Positions 27,422-37,529 are shown, counted from the first letter of the stretch. The stretch: DNA of 64,000 nt from DASQZT01 sp963728965 (GCA_963728965.1 CAVSMH010000006.1:1922001-1986000); one strand, 5' to 3'. Notes: generated by a model from the sequence alone, not told the origin. Translations and numbers: made by a program.

Positions 27422-29353
27422 CTACTCGATGCGCATGCGCAGGACGGAGCCATCGGCGCCGCCGAAGTAGACGCGCTGGGTCGCCTTGACGAAATCCGCC
27501 GCCCGGGCCTTGGGAATGTCGAGGAACTGCTGCGGGTTGCGGTCGGTCAACGGGAACCAGGAACTCTGGATCTGGACCATGATGCGGTGGCCCGCGCGAA
27601 AGGTGTGGGCCACGTCCGGCAGATCGAATCCGATCCGGTCGGGCTTGCCCGGTTGGAACGGGACCGGCTTCTCGAAGCTCTTGCGGAACTTGCCGCGGAA
27701 CGGTTCGCCGCGAATCAACTGCTGATAGCCGCCGACGGGCCCGGGCGCACCACCGCGTGCGGTGGCCCCGGCGGGCGCCCCCGCGGCGATGGCGTTGAAG
27801 TCGGGGTACTCACCCGGAAAGACGTCGATCAGCTTCACGTCGAAATCCGCGTCGGTGCCGCTGGTCGAGACCTTCAGGTCCACCGCGATGGGACCGTAGA
27901 TCGTGACGTCGCGGTCGAGCAGCTCCGTTTTATATACCAGTACATCGGGCCGCGTGGCGGCGAAGCGCTGGTCCTCGGTCATATACGTGTTCAGCACGTT
28001 CAAAGCGATCCGCCCCACGTAGGGTACCGGCTTGTTGGGATCGGAGAGATACTCGTCGAACCCGGCGTGTGCGGGCCGCTGCCACGAGAGCCCGCCTTTC
28101 GCATCGAGAAAGATTTCGCCCGGCCTGGCGGTCGCGGGCGGCCACTGCTCGAACCGCCGCCACTGGTTCATCCCGGTCTGAAACACCCAGGCCTTCGGGA
28201 ATTTTCCGTCGCCCTTGCCCTTGAGGTAGTACTGAAAGAACGGGAACTCGATCTTCTCGCGATAATACTGCGCCGTCTTCGAACCGAAGTTGATGTTGCC
28301 CAGGCGGTCGCCATCGCCCCGCGAGAATCCGCCGTGATTCCACGGACCCATGACCAGCATGCTGGCCGGCGGGCTGTGCTTCTCCATGAAATCGAATTGC
28401 CGCAAGAGGCCCTGCGGGTCTTCGGTATCGTACCAGCCGCCCACCAGCATCACCGCCGGTTTGATATGGGCAAGGTGCCGCCAGATCGCTCGCGACTGCC
28501 ACACCTCGTCGTACGTGGTGTGCTCGATATTCAAGTTCCAGAACGGCTGCCGCTGCTTGAAGTACTTCTCGTTGGCATTGGAGAGTGGGCCGAGATCGAG
28601 GTAGAACTGGTAGCCATCGGGAGTGCCGTACTGGAAGGGAAGGCGCGGCTTGGGCGGCTCGGGGTCGCCCTCGCGTGGCTGGAACCCGAGATAAAAGCTG
28701 AAGCGGTGCGCCAGCATGAAAGCGCCGTTGTGGTACACGTCGTCGCCCAGGTAGTAGTCTGTCACCGGCGCTTGCGGGGAGACCGCCACCAGCGCCGGGT
28801 GCGCGTCGATCATGCCGGCGGTGGCATAAAAGCCCGGCTGCGAAATGCCCCACATGCCCGCCTTGCCCGTATTGCCGGCAATGTGATGAATCAGCCAGTC
28901 CACTGTATCGTAAGTATCCGTACTCTCATCGGTGTCGCTGGGGCCGGCCTTCACTGCCTTGTGCGGACGATTGACGGTGTACTGTCCCTCGCTCATGTAC
29001 CGCCCGCGCACGTCCTGGTAGACGAAGATGAACTTGTCGCGTGTAAAGAACTCCGAGGGGCCGAGGATTGCGGGATACTGATCCACGCCATACGGAGAGA
29101 TGCCGTAGGGGGTGCGCACGATCATCAGGGGATATGTCTTGCCGTCGCTGAAGACATCCTTGGGAACGTAGACCGCGGTAAACAGGTTGACGCCGTCGCG
29201 CATCGGGATGCGGTATTCGAATTTCGAATAGTGCTCGCGGACGTAGAGGACTCCGGGCATTCCCCCCGGATTGGCGGGGGCAGCCGTCTGTGCTCCGCGG
29301 CCCTGGGCCGGCGCGGCCTGCGCGGCAAGCAGGAAGACGATCAGGAAACGCAT
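27422..29353 (-). CDS. CocE/NonD family serine hydrolase, exported
   Basis: A 643-aa alpha/beta-hydrolase with a signal peptide (residues 1-16, ending AAPAQG). The catalytic triad can be placed: Ser in MWGISQPGFY (normally G-x-S-Y-x-G), Asp in GGWYDTEDP and His in MGPWNHGG. The C-terminal jelly-roll X-Pro dipeptidyl-peptidase domain follows (about 400-640). Members hydrolyse acyl esters or amides, e.g. cocaine esterase, glutaryl-7-ACA acylase or X-Pro peptidases; the real substrate is unknown. It is on the minus strand, upstream of the ADOP permease gene by about 75 bp. Confidence 0.9.
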   Translation of the reverse strand: MRFLIVFLLAAQAAPAQGRGAQTAAPANPGGMPGVLYVREHYSKFEYRIPMRDGVNLFTAVYVPKDVFSDGKTYPLMIVRTPYGISPYGVDQYPAILGPSEFFTRDKFIFVYQDVRGRYMSEGQYTVNRPHKAVKAGPSDTDESTDTYDTVDWLIHHIAGNTGKAGMWGISQPGFYATAGMIDAHPALVAVSPQAPVTDYYLGDDVYHNGAFMLAHRFSFYLGFQPREGDPEPPKPRLPFQYGTPDGYQFYLDLGPLSNANEKYFKQRQPFWNLNIEHTTYDEVWQSRAIWRHLAHIKPAVMLVGGWYDTEDPQGLLRQFDFMEKHSPPASMLVMGPWNHGGFSRGDGDRLGNINFGSKTAQYYREKIEFPFFQYYLKGKGDGKFPKAWVFQTGMNQWRRFEQWPPATARPGEIFLDAKGGLSWQRPAHAGFDEYLSDPNKPVPYVGRIALNVLNTYMTEDQRFAATRPDVLVYKTELLDRDVTIYGPIAVDLKVSTSGTDADFDVKLIDVFPGEYPDFNAIAAGAPAGATARGGAPGPVGGYQQLIRGEPFRGKFRKSFEKPVPFQPGKPDRIGFDLPDVAHTFRAGHRIMVQIQSSWFPLTDRNPQQFLDIPKARAADFVKATQRVYFGGADGSVLRMRIE

Positions 29354-29470
29354 GGATGACGATTTTAGCAGCGGGCGGGTTTTCGGGAGAAGACGCAGTA
29401 CAGCATAGTCGCGCCGCAGCGGGAAAGGTTGGCAAGGCGCGGCGGCGCGATCCGGTTCTGAAGGGAATGG

Positions 29471-29977
29471 CTAGCGGGCCGCGCCCGCCGCGCTCTCCAC
29501 CCGGCTTTCCGACCTTACCGGCCGGGCCACAGCTCTAGGCTCGGGCCGCACAATATCGATACTGCCCTTGAAGTAGGCGCCGTCGTCGATGCTGATGCCG
29601 GCGGTCTTGATATCGCCTACCAGGCTGCCCTGATCGCGGATGGCAATCTTCTCGACGGCCTCCACGTTGCCGCGCACCGAGCCGTACACCACGACTTCCC
29701 GGGCTTTGATGTTGGCCTCCACTTTCCCGTTGCGGCCCACGGTGAGCAGGCTGTGAGATTCGAGTGAGCCTTCCACCTCGCCGTCCACCAGCAATTCCTC
29801 GTCAGTGCGGATCTCGCCGATAATATGCATCGATGGACCGATGACGGCCGACTGTCTGGGTGCCGGGGCCGGTTCGCTGCGATGTATGTTCACCGGGGCC
29901 GGGGGTGCCACGCTGCGCGGCGGTTCCGGGGTCAGCGGTCTGGGGGCGATGCCTTCGTCGTTGCGTTTATTCCACAC
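29471..29977 (-). CDS. Bactofilin (polymer-forming cytoskeletal protein)
   Basis: A 168-aa bactofilin. The central beta-helix (about 45-145) begins PSMHIIGEIRTDEELLVDGEVEG and continues with the G-x-V-x-A-x-I repeats typical of DUF583. The N- and C-terminal tails are Pro/Arg-rich and probably disordered. GTG 29977 is chosen because a GAGGAGG lies just upstream and because it gives a normal tail length. Bactofilins polymerise without nucleotides and scaffold envelope-modifying enzymes. It diverges from the pseudokinase-SPOR gene, which suggests joint roles in envelope or division architecture. Confidence 0.9.
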   Translation of the reverse strand: MWNKRNDEGIAPRPLTPEPPRSVAPPAPVNIHRSEPAPAPRQSAVIGPSMHIIGEIRTDEELLVDGEVEGSLESHSLLTVGRNGKVEANIKAREVVVYGSVRGNVEAVEKIAIRDQGSLVGDIKTAGISIDDGAYFKGSIDIVRPEPRAVARPVRSESRVESAAGAAR

Positions 29978-30192
29978 GTCCGTACTCCTCCTCTGGGTAG
30001 GGCCTTGAGAAAACCGATCCGAGTTGCACTCGAAGGGCCACAGTCGCAGCCCTGCTTTGCAAAACATTCTAGCCTGAATTTGTTTATTTTTTTCGCCTCG
30101 AGAGTAACTTTTGCGTGTCAATTTTTCCGTCTTGCCGTAACATGGATTCTATAGCGCGAAGAGGATTCGGACCGGATTAACGGAATATAGGT

Positions 30193-31440
30193 ATGACTCG
30201 TTGCGATGAACTGGAAGGAGTGTCACTGGCCGGCGCATACGGCCTGGAACGGTATTTGGGAAGCGAAGGCAACGCTGCGTACTTCCGCACGGCCTTCGGC
30301 CCCGACGAGCGCCCCGCCGCGGTAAAGCTGGTACCAGCAGAGGCGGCGGACGGCGAAAATCAGCTTGCATTATGGCGCGACATCAGCCGCCTTGCGCATC
30401 CAAACCTGCTGGCCCTGCTCGATTGCGGACGGGCGGACGTGAACGGCGATTCCTTCGTGTACGCGATCTTCGAGTACCCCGATGACAGCCTGGCGAGTGC
30501 CGTGGCCAACGGACCGCTGAGCCCGCGCGAAGTGGACGAGGTACTGGTAGCCGCCGAAGGCGCGCTCGACTACCTGCATGCCCACGACATGGTGCACACG
30601 GCGGTGGACGTCGAGCACATCGTGGCGGTGGGAGATCTCATCAAGCTGGCCAGCGAATGCCTGCGCCATGCGAGTGACAGTGCCGGCCAAGCCGCCGTGG
30701 ATGACCGCGCGCTCGAGAGTTTGCGCGAGCATTTGCAGGCGGGCGTGAAGCCGGCGCCGGCGCCGGTCGCGGTCAAGGAGCGAGTCGCCGAGCCGGCAGC
30801 GGTTGCGCTGTCGCCGGAGCCACCGGAAGCCGCGCTGCAAATCCCGCAAACACCCACCGCCGCGCCGGTTTCGACCCAGGAGCCGGTGCGTACCGTGGTG
30901 ACCGGCCCTGAGCTCACCTTCACCGTTCCCAAGCGCTCTCCGGCATTGCCGCTATTGCTGGCAGCTATCGGCGCCGTGGCCATCGCGGTGTTGCTGGCGG
31001 TCACGCAGCGCAGTGCTCCCGATACGCCCTGGACTCCCGTGGCCTCCGCCGCTCCGGCTCGCCCGGCGCCGCACGTGGCCGCGCCCAATCCGCCGGTGTC
31101 GACGCCGGCCGCGCCAGTTCGGTCGCCCGCGAAACCGGCCTCCGTCGCACCAACCCCCCCGGCCGCCCGGACGGCGCTCCCGGGGCGGTCGCGCGAAAGC
31201 TGGCGCGTCATCGTCTACACCTATAATCACCGCGAGCACGCCGAGAGCAAAATACAGGCCCTCAACCGGCAGAAGCTGGGCTTTCACGCCGTGCTCTTCG
31301 CGCCTCGGGGGGCGGACCAGGCGCCGTTTTTCGTGGCACTCGGCGACCGCATGACGCGGGAAGAGGCGATTGTCTTGCAGCGCAAGGCGAAAGCGAAGGG
31401 ATTACCCCGGGACACCTTCGTGCGCAACTTCTCAGAGTGA
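30193..31440 (+). CDS. Pseudokinase-like protein with TM helix and C-terminal SPOR domain
   Basis: A 415-aa protein. Residues about 10-175 follow the protein kinase N-lobe/C-lobe plan: AAVKLVPAE (Lys as in VAIK, K45), then HPNLLALLDCGR. The catalytic loop, however, reads HDMVHTAVDVEHI in place of HRDLKPxN, and no DFG is present, so it should not phosphorylate. A Pro/Ala-rich linker, a single TM (about 249-272), a second Pro-rich linker and a SPOR domain (about 337-413, WRVIVYTYNHREHAESKIQA) follow. SPOR binds denuded peptidoglycan at division sites. The C-terminus is thus periplasmic and the pseudokinase cytoplasmic. It is convergent with the hydroxylase gene by 9 bp of overlap. Confidence 0.8.
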   Translation: MTRCDELEGVSLAGAYGLERYLGSEGNAAYFRTAFGPDERPAAVKLVPAEAADGENQLALWRDISRLAHPNLLALLDCGRADVNGDSFVYAIFEYPDDSLASAVANGPLSPREVDEVLVAAEGALDYLHAHDMVHTAVDVEHIVAVGDLIKLASECLRHASDSAGQAAVDDRALESLREHLQAGVKPAPAPVAVKERVAEPAAVALSPEPPEAALQIPQTPTAAPVSTQEPVRTVVTGPELTFTVPKRSPALPLLLAAIGAVAIAVLLAVTQRSAPDTPWTPVASAAPARPAPHVAAPNPPVSTPAAPVRSPAKPASVAPTPPAARTALPGRSRESWRVIVYTYNHREHAESKIQALNRQKLGFHAVLFAPRGADQAPFFVALGDRMTREEAIVLQRKAKAKGLPRDTFVRNFSE

Positions 31441-32352
31441 TTGCGCCGCGTTCAGGAAACTGCGGAGGTCGCTCTCTTCGATCACCGGCAGGCCGGGCGC
31501 CACGTTGTCGAGTTTGCCCGCGCGCATCCACCCCTCCAGCCGGTCTACCAGCTCGAACAGGTGGTCGAACGAATCCACCACGAAGAGCAGGGGCTGGTAG
31601 TGGTCGATCTCGGCGCCCTGGTGGATGACCCATTCCACCTGGATCGGGCTGCGCTGCACTTCAGGCGATTCCAGCGCGTGCTCCAGTTCCCCATAAGAAC
31701 TCAGCAATCCGCTGCCGTACGCACACAGGCCGCGGCGGCCGCGCATCAGCCCGAACTCCACCGTAAACCAGAAGAAACGCGACATGGCTTTGATGATGTT
31801 GGTGAGCCGCCGCGCGCGCTCGCCAGGGTCGCGGATATCGGCCGTAATCTCTACTGCGGTGTGGGCGCAATCGCCGAAACGCACCAGGACATCGGCGAAG
31901 GCCCGCTCGGTGTGCATGGGGACGTGGCCGGCTACATCGTGAAAGATGTCCGGCTCGGGCAGGTAGTCCATCTTGTCCTGCGGACGGATGGTGATGGTAG
32001 TGGGAAACTCGCGCCTTCGCAGACAGTCGAAAAACAAAAATCCCGGAACGTAGCCGCTCACCGGTTTGGCCTGAAACCCGGTCAGCGGCTGCAATCGGCG
32101 GTTGATCTCAGCAAGCCGAGGAACCCGATCAGGCGGCAGATCGAGCGCCTGAATACCGCGTAGAAAATGGTCATTGGCGTAGCGCTCCCAACGCGGTTGG
32201 ATGCGGGCGTAAAGCCGCCTCCACGATTGGTGATTTTCCTCACTATAGAGTTCGTACGCCTGGGTGATGTACAGTTGGCCGCGCTCGCGAGCCTCTTCCA
32301 CGAACGGAGCGTGTCCGGTAGTGAGGCCTTGCCCGGCCAGAACGGACGCCAT
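31432..32352 (-). CDS. phhA: Phenylalanine 4-monooxygenase (aromatic amino acid hydroxylase)
   Basis: A 306-aa iron- and tetrahydropterin-dependent hydroxylase converting L-Phe to L-Tyr. The 2-His-1-carboxylate triad is visible in PDIFHDVAGHVPMH (two His) and in FFWFTVEFGL (Glu). The length fits the bacterial catalytic-domain-only form. ATG 32352 is preceded by GGGAGGG. A -35/-10 pair with 17-bp spacing lies just upstream. The C-terminus overlaps the pseudokinase gene by 9 bp. Pterin-4a-carbinolamine dehydratase is not adjacent in this window. Confidence 0.95.
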   Translation of the reverse strand: MASVLAGQGLTTGHAPFVEEARERGQLYITQAYELYSEENHQSWRRLYARIQPRWERYANDHFLRGIQALDLPPDRVPRLAEINRRLQPLTGFQAKPVSGYVPGFLFFDCLRRREFPTTITIRPQDKMDYLPEPDIFHDVAGHVPMHTERAFADVLVRFGDCAHTAVEITADIRDPGERARRLTNIIKAMSRFFWFTVEFGLMRGRRGLCAYGSGLLSSYGELEHALESPEVQRSPIQVEWVIHQGAEIDHYQPLLFVVDSFDHLFELVDRLEGWMRAGKLDNVAPGLPVIEESDLRSFLNAAQSL

Positions 32353-32369
32353 GGTACCCTCCCGGGTCC

Positions 32370-32398
32370 AAGGTAGCACGTCCCCGGTAAACTGACAA
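32370..32398 (-). promoter_or_regulatory. Sigma-70 promoter of phhA
   Basis: On the minus strand TTGTCA (32393-32398), a 17-base spacer and TACCTT (32370-32375). The start site would be near 32363, giving a leader of about 10 nt that still contains the Shine-Dalgarno. The -35 and -10 each carry at least one mismatch, but spacing and location support it. Confidence 0.5.
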
Positions 32399-32456
32399 CC
32401 TCTTGCAGGTGGTGCTATGGACAATTGGCATGCCGGCGGGGTAGCACTCCGCGGGT

Positions 32457-33710
32457 TTACGGGCGCCGGCTCCAGGCAACCTGCCGGATGGGTCCCACGC
32501 CGAAGACGTAGAACGCCGCCGAGCTCAGCAGGATCGCGGTGGCCACCAGGAACGCCAGATAGAACTGGCCGGTGCGCTCCACCAGCCAGCCCGTAAGCCA
32601 GGGTGCGATCACGCCGGCGAAATTGGCGAAGCCGTTCTGCAGGCCGGTCCATTTGCCCGCGGCGCGGGGACCGGCCAACGTCTGGGTAATGGCAAACACG
32701 TTCGCACTGAAGAGGCCGAAGGAAATCGACGCCAGACCCAGCATCGACATGGCGATGCGTTCATTTTGAACGACGCAGACCGGCAGAATCACCATCGACA
32801 GCACCAGTCCCAGGCCGGCGAACGTCTTGCGAACGCGGGTGGGCGATCCGCCGCCGGCGATGAGGCGGTCCGAAAACCATCCGGAGGCGACGCTCGACAA
32901 TGCGATCAACAGGAAAGACACGGACCCGAACACTGCCATTTTCGCTTTTGGGAAGTGGCGCTCCTTTTCCAGGTAGGCGGGCAGCCAGGTGATCAGGAAA
33001 TACCAGAAGTAGTTGGAACAGAACAGGCCGAGCGCCGTGAACCATACCGACCGTTCGCTCAGCAGCGCGCCGATTCCCGGCACATCGGCGGTTTCCTGCC
33101 GGGCCGCCACGCCTTGGCCGCGCGGCATCCAGACGGACCAGGGCACCAGCCACAGGAGGGTTCCCAAGCCCAGAATCACGAAAAACGCCCGCCAACCGAA
33201 GCTTGCCATCAGCAGGCCGCCCAGCAGCGTACCCACGGCTGGGCCGAGTTTGGTCCCCGCGTCGATGAGCGCATTGGCGAACCCGCGATGGTGCTCGGGA
33301 TAGTTATTGGCCAGGATGCGCGAATACGAGGGGTAGGCGATGGATTCGCCAGCGCCCAGCAGCAGCCGCAGGGCGAACAGAACCCCGAACGCGTTTACCA
33401 GCCCCGTAACAGCCGTTGCGGCCGACCACAAGAAAAAACCCCCGGCGAGCACCCAGCAAACGTTGAGACGATCCACCAGCCAGCCGGCAATCGAGAACAG
33501 CTGAAACGTAGCATAGGTCCAGAAGAACGCCGAGAGCAGCAAGCCAAGCTGGTAGTCGGATAGGTGAAGTTCGCTCTGAATATTGGTAGCACCCACCGAG
33601 AGGTTGGCGCGGTCCACATAGTTCAGGAAGCCGGAGATCACCAACAGAACCAGCACGATCCACTCCCTGGCGGACAGTCCAACTGAATCAAGCCTGCGTG
33701 GGGAAGTCAC
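32457..33710 (-). CDS. MFS transporter, ACS-like (anion:cation symporter) family
   Basis: A 417-aa permease with 12 predicted TM helices and the N-terminal NYVDRANLSVG motif and G-A-G-E-S-I-A-Y-P block that mark the ACS family, which carries glucarate, hexuronates and other carboxylates. Start GTG 33710. The usual GWLVDR loop lies after TM2. The substrate is not readable from the sequence. Glucarate dehydratase is encoded 8 kb away in this window, so a glucarate/hexuronate route is possible but not shown, as they are not adjacent. Confidence 0.88.
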   Translation of the reverse strand: MTSPRRLDSVGLSAREWIVLVLLVISGFLNYVDRANLSVGATNIQSELHLSDYQLGLLLSAFFWTYATFQLFSIAGWLVDRLNVCWVLAGGFFLWSAATAVTGLVNAFGVLFALRLLLGAGESIAYPSYSRILANNYPEHHRGFANALIDAGTKLGPAVGTLLGGLLMASFGWRAFFVILGLGTLLWLVPWSVWMPRGQGVAARQETADVPGIGALLSERSVWFTALGLFCSNYFWYFLITWLPAYLEKERHFPKAKMAVFGSVSFLLIALSSVASGWFSDRLIAGGGSPTRVRKTFAGLGLVLSMVILPVCVVQNERIAMSMLGLASISFGLFSANVFAITQTLAGPRAAGKWTGLQNGFANFAGVIAPWLTGWLVERTGQFYLAFLVATAILLSSAAFYVFGVGPIRQVAWSRRP

Positions 33711-33873
33711 GGGAAGCTATTCTACTCCGAAGGCCGCTCTCTCTGCTGGCGTGGCGCGGATTTCGGCCGGGTTCACCTCTCCATACGGTACTCGCTACGG
33801 TTAGGAACGGTTAAAAGCCCGTTGTTACATATAGAATCGGCGCCGGATCTCGGCGATTCCCAACCCATACCCC

Positions 33874-33902
33874 TTGACACCCGGTTTCGATCGCGCTAGC
33901 AT
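33874..33902 (+). promoter_or_regulatory. Sigma-70 promoter of the second Oar-like receptor gene
   Basis: A perfect TTGACA at 33874-33879, a 17-base spacer and TAGCAT at 33897-33902. The transcript should begin near 33909, giving a leader of about 98 nt before ATG 34007. The leader contains an A/T-rich TTTGTTTATTC stretch. With the promoter at 5483 it suggests strong individual expression of these receptors. Confidence 0.7.
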
Positions 33903-34006
33903 TGCCGCAGTCTAAAATCAAGCGATCCGGGCGGGCTTCGGGCGCCCAGTTTTTATTTGTACGGGTTAGTTTGTTTATTCCGGCATCTTGCGTAACAGAG
34001 GGAAAC

Positions 34007-37000
34007 ATGAGCTTCAGAAGATTCGCTTCCGGGCTGCTTGCCACGCTGCTTATCGGCACCGGAACCATGGTGGGGCAGCAGATTTCCGGATCCATTAATG
34101 GTGTCGTGAAAGATAGTCAGCAGGCGACGATTCCCAACGCCAAAATCACGCTTAATAACCAGGAACAGGGGACGTCCCGCGATGGAGTTTCCGCGGCAGA
34201 CGGTTCGTTCGTCTTCACGCAACTTCAACCGGGGACCTATACGGTTTCGATCGAGGCGGCCGGCTTCAAGAAATTTGAACAAAAGGGCGTAAAGGTCTTC
34301 GCCAACGACCGTCTTTCGCTGGGTGAAGTGGTCCTGAGTGTCGGTGCGTTGACCGAGACTGTTACCGTAGAGGCTGAAGCTGCCACTGTACAGACCGCCA
34401 GCGCGGAACGGTCTGGAGTATTGACTACCCGGCAGGTGGAAGACCTTGCCGAGAACGGCCGGAGTCTCTTCGACCTGACCCGCGTCGTTCCCGGTGTGGT
34501 CTACACCGGTGGCTTGGGCGGGATCATGGCCAATGGCAACCGCGGTAACCAGAACAACTTCACGCTGGACGGGGTTACCAACGTGGATACGGGCTCCAAC
34601 GGGGGCACGTTGGCTACCACCAACATCGATATGATCGCCGAGATGAAGGTGATCACCAACTCTCAGCCTGCCGAATTCGGCCGCTCCTCCGGCGCCCAGG
34701 TGGAGGTGGTGACTAAGTCGGGAACCAAAGATTTCCATGGCACGGGCTACTTCTTCCACCGCCACGAAGATCTGAATGCCAATTCCTGGCGTAATAATGT
34801 GGATGGCCGCAAGAAAGACTATTACCGGTATAACACCGAAGGGTTCAACATCGGCGGCCCGGCCTTTATCCCGGGAAAGTTCAACAGCAACCGCGAAAAA
34901 CTGTTCTTCTTCGTAGGAATCGAGTGGCAGGGACAGCTTGTGCCCCAAGGACTGCACAATGTGACGGTCCCGACCACGGCCGAACGGCAAGGCGACTTTT
35001 CGCAGACCCATGACGGCGGCGGCGCCCCGGTTATCATCTCCGACCCGGCTAACCAGAAGCAGCCTTTCCCGGGCAACGTCATTCCCAAGAGCCGGATTAA
35101 CGCGGACGGCGCGAAGATCCTCAACTGGTATCCGCAGCCGAACGCTTTGGGCATCGACCCGCAGTACAACTACCAGACCAGCAATTCCAACACGTATCCA
35201 CGCCGTGAGTACATTTACCGCGGCGACTATAACATCAGCGAAAAGTGGAAGGCGTACGCGCGCTTCATCAAGACCTATGACGAAACCAGCATGGCGTACG
35301 GGCAGTGGAATGCCAGTTACAACATTCCCTTCGGCCCCATGAGTTTCGGCGCGCCGGGGTGGTCGTTCGTCTCCAACGTGACAACCATCATCAATCCCAC
35401 GCTGACCAATGAGTTCGTGTTCGGCTCCTCGCGCAACGACCTGCACATTACACCGATTACCGATGCCTTCAATGCCAGCAAAGTCGGCGTATCGTACACC
35501 ATGCCGTTCCCGGATGCCGATAAGCTGAAGTTGGTGCAGAACTGGAATTTCGGCGGCGTTCCGAACGGTCCCACCACCAATTTCGCGGGCACGCCGTTCC
35601 TGAACTTCAATCACACTTACGACATCACCGACAGCGTCGCCAAAGTACACGACACCCACACCTTGAAGGCCGGCATTTACATGCACAAGAGCCTTAAGGA
35701 TCAGACCGCTTTCACGTCGGTGAACGGGATTATCAACTTCGATCGCGATACCAACAACCCCCTCGATTCCAACTGGGCGTTCTCCAATGCCCTGCTCGGC
35801 AATTACGACACCTTGCAGCAATCGAACCAGGTGCTCAACGGTCAATACCGGTCGTGGAACGTCGAGTGGTATGTGCAGGATAACTGGCGCGCGACCACCA
35901 AACTGACGTTCGAGTACGGAGTTCGGTTCTACTGGGTACAGCCGCAATACGATAAGGCGCTGCAAACGTCGGCCTGGAATCCGGCTCTGTACGACACTGC
36001 TTCCCGGGCTGTGCTGCGGACCGCGGCGGTGGATGCCAATGGGGTTCGTGTTTCGGTGAATCCGCTCACCGGCGAGGTTGGCCCCGCCGCCCTGATCGGA
36101 TCCATCGTCAATAATGGCAAGGGTTTCGTAAACGGCGTGTACGCGAACGGCATGGGCCAGGCGGGCAAGAACTATCCGAAAGGCCTGATGCAGGATCGAG
36201 GGATCCTCTACGCTCCCCGCCTAGGTGTCGCCTACCAGATCAGCCCCAAGACGGTGGTTCGCGCCGGCGGCGGCGTCTTCTACGACCGCCTGCAAGGGAA
36301 CCCGGTGTTCGACATGCTGCCGAATCCGCCCTCTACCATCATCCCGAAGTTCTATTACGGGAACCTCGGGGCCATTCCGCCCGCATCCGCCGGAACGTTC
36401 TTCCCGGCCGGGGTGGTCGGATTTGACGAGGCCGGACACATTCCCACCACCTACAACTGGAACCTCACCGTACAGCGCGAATTGCCGTTCTCCCTCCTCC
36501 TGGATGTGGGCTACGTCGGCTCTTCCTCGAACCACAACCTGTACCGCGTGAACCAGAACTCAATCCCGCTGGGTGCCGCGTGGCTGCCCCAGAACCAGGA
36601 CCCGCTCAACGCCAGCCCAAAGTTCGATGGAACCACCTCTAACCAGCCGAATTTTTACCGGCCTTTCCTGGGCTACACGAACACCACCGACTACGGGTTC
36701 GGCGCCAACTCGAACTATCACTCTTTACAGGTCGCCGCACACCGGCGCTTCGGCCGGGACATCACGTTCGACGTTGCTTACACCTGGTCGAAGGTCATGG
36801 GTACCGCCAACGACGACGGCGTGAACGTGAACCCGTTCAATGCGCGTGCGGCGGAATATGGTCCCTTGTTCTACGATCACACCCACATGCTGGTGTTCAA
36901 CTACGTCTACAACCTGCCGAAATTCATCAAGTCCGCCACGGCGGCCGGCAAGGTGGGCGGGTTGATCGCCAACAACTGGCAGATCTCTGGAATCACCACG

Positions 37001-37492
37001 TTCATGACCGGCCAGCCGGATAACCTCTCGTTCTCGATCAGCGGCATCAGCAACCTGAACGAGCGCTATACCGGGTCGCCCGATGTTGGCCCGCGCGTCG
37101 TTTACACGGGTGCGCCTTCCTATCCGAAGGGCTTGTACCAGTGGATGGACTCCTCGATTCTGGCTCTGCCTCCGGTGAAGGGCAGCGCCGGCTTCGATTC
37201 GGCGCCGCGCTCGATTCGCCGCCCCGGCGACAACGATTGGGATATCTCACTCTTCAAGAACATCCCGCTGCACGGCGAGCGTTTCCGGCTCCAACTTCGC
37301 GGCGAGTTATTCAACGCCTTCAACCACGCGCGCTTCAACGACTTCAACCGGAGCGCGCAGTTCAACCAGGCCGGCCAGTTAATCAACACCCCGGCCGTGT
37401 TGGGTGGAACGGGCGGACGGTTCGGTTTCGGAGCCCTTACCGGAACCCTGGACCCGCGCCGGATTCAGCTCGCGGCGAAGTTGTACTTCTAA
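34007..37492 (+). CDS. Oar-like TonB-dependent outer-membrane receptor with carboxypeptidase regulatory-like domain
   Basis: A 1161-aa outer-membrane protein. Signal peptide residues 1-23 (ending GTMVGQ), then a carboxypeptidase regulatory-like domain (about 25-110, SGSINGVVKDSQQATIPNAK), a TonB plug-like region (DGVTNVDTGSNG; AEFGRSSGAQVEVVTKSG) and a beta-barrel ending in RIQLAAKLYF. It shares the whole architecture with the 5.6-kb receptor but is clearly diverged. ATG 34007 follows an AGAGGGA. The cargo is unknown; such receptors typically carry oligosaccharides or proteinaceous ligands. It stands behind its own promoter and is followed by a TPR protein gene after 37 bp. Confidence 0.92.
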   Translation: MSFRRFASGLLATLLIGTGTMVGQQISGSINGVVKDSQQATIPNAKITLNNQEQGTSRDGVSAADGSFVFTQLQPGTYTVSIEAAGFKKFEQKGVKVFANDRLSLGEVVLSVGALTETVTVEAEAATVQTASAERSGVLTTRQVEDLAENGRSLFDLTRVVPGVVYTGGLGGIMANGNRGNQNNFTLDGVTNVDTGSNGGTLATTNIDMIAEMKVITNSQPAEFGRSSGAQVEVVTKSGTKDFHGTGYFFHRHEDLNANSWRNNVDGRKKDYYRYNTEGFNIGGPAFIPGKFNSNREKLFFFVGIEWQGQLVPQGLHNVTVPTTAERQGDFSQTHDGGGAPVIISDPANQKQPFPGNVIPKSRINADGAKILNWYPQPNALGIDPQYNYQTSNSNTYPRREYIYRGDYNISEKWKAYARFIKTYDETSMAYGQWNASYNIPFGPMSFGAPGWSFVSNVTTIINPTLTNEFVFGSSRNDLHITPITDAFNASKVGVSYTMPFPDADKLKLVQNWNFGGVPNGPTTNFAGTPFLNFNHTYDITDSVAKVHDTHTLKAGIYMHKSLKDQTAFTSVNGIINFDRDTNNPLDSNWAFSNALLGNYDTLQQSNQVLNGQYRSWNVEWYVQDNWRATTKLTFEYGVRFYWVQPQYDKALQTSAWNPALYDTASRAVLRTAAVDANGVRVSVNPLTGEVGPAALIGSIVNNGKGFVNGVYANGMGQAGKNYPKGLMQDRGILYAPRLGVAYQISPKTVVRAGGGVFYDRLQGNPVFDMLPNPPSTIIPKFYYGNLGAIPPASAGTFFPAGVVGFDEAGHIPTTYNWNLTVQRELPFSLLLDVGYVGSSSNHNLYRVNQNSIPLGAAWLPQNQDPLNASPKFDGTTSNQPNFYRPFLGYTNTTDYGFGANSNYHSLQVAAHRRFGRDITFDVAYTWSKVMGTANDDGVNVNPFNARAAEYGPLFYDHTHMLVFNYVYNLPKFIKSATAAGKVGGLIANNWQISGITTFMTGQPDNLSFSISGISNLNERYTGSPDVGPRVVYTGAPSYPKGLYQWMDSSILALPPVKGSAGFDSAPRSIRRPGDNDWDISLFKNIPLHGERFRLQLRGELFNAFNHARFNDFNRSAQFNQAGQLINTPAVLGGTGGRFGFGALTGTLDPRRIQLAAKLYF

Positions 37493-37529
37493 GCTGCAAT
37501 CCGGGCGAGGGGTTTATACTGTCCCTGTA

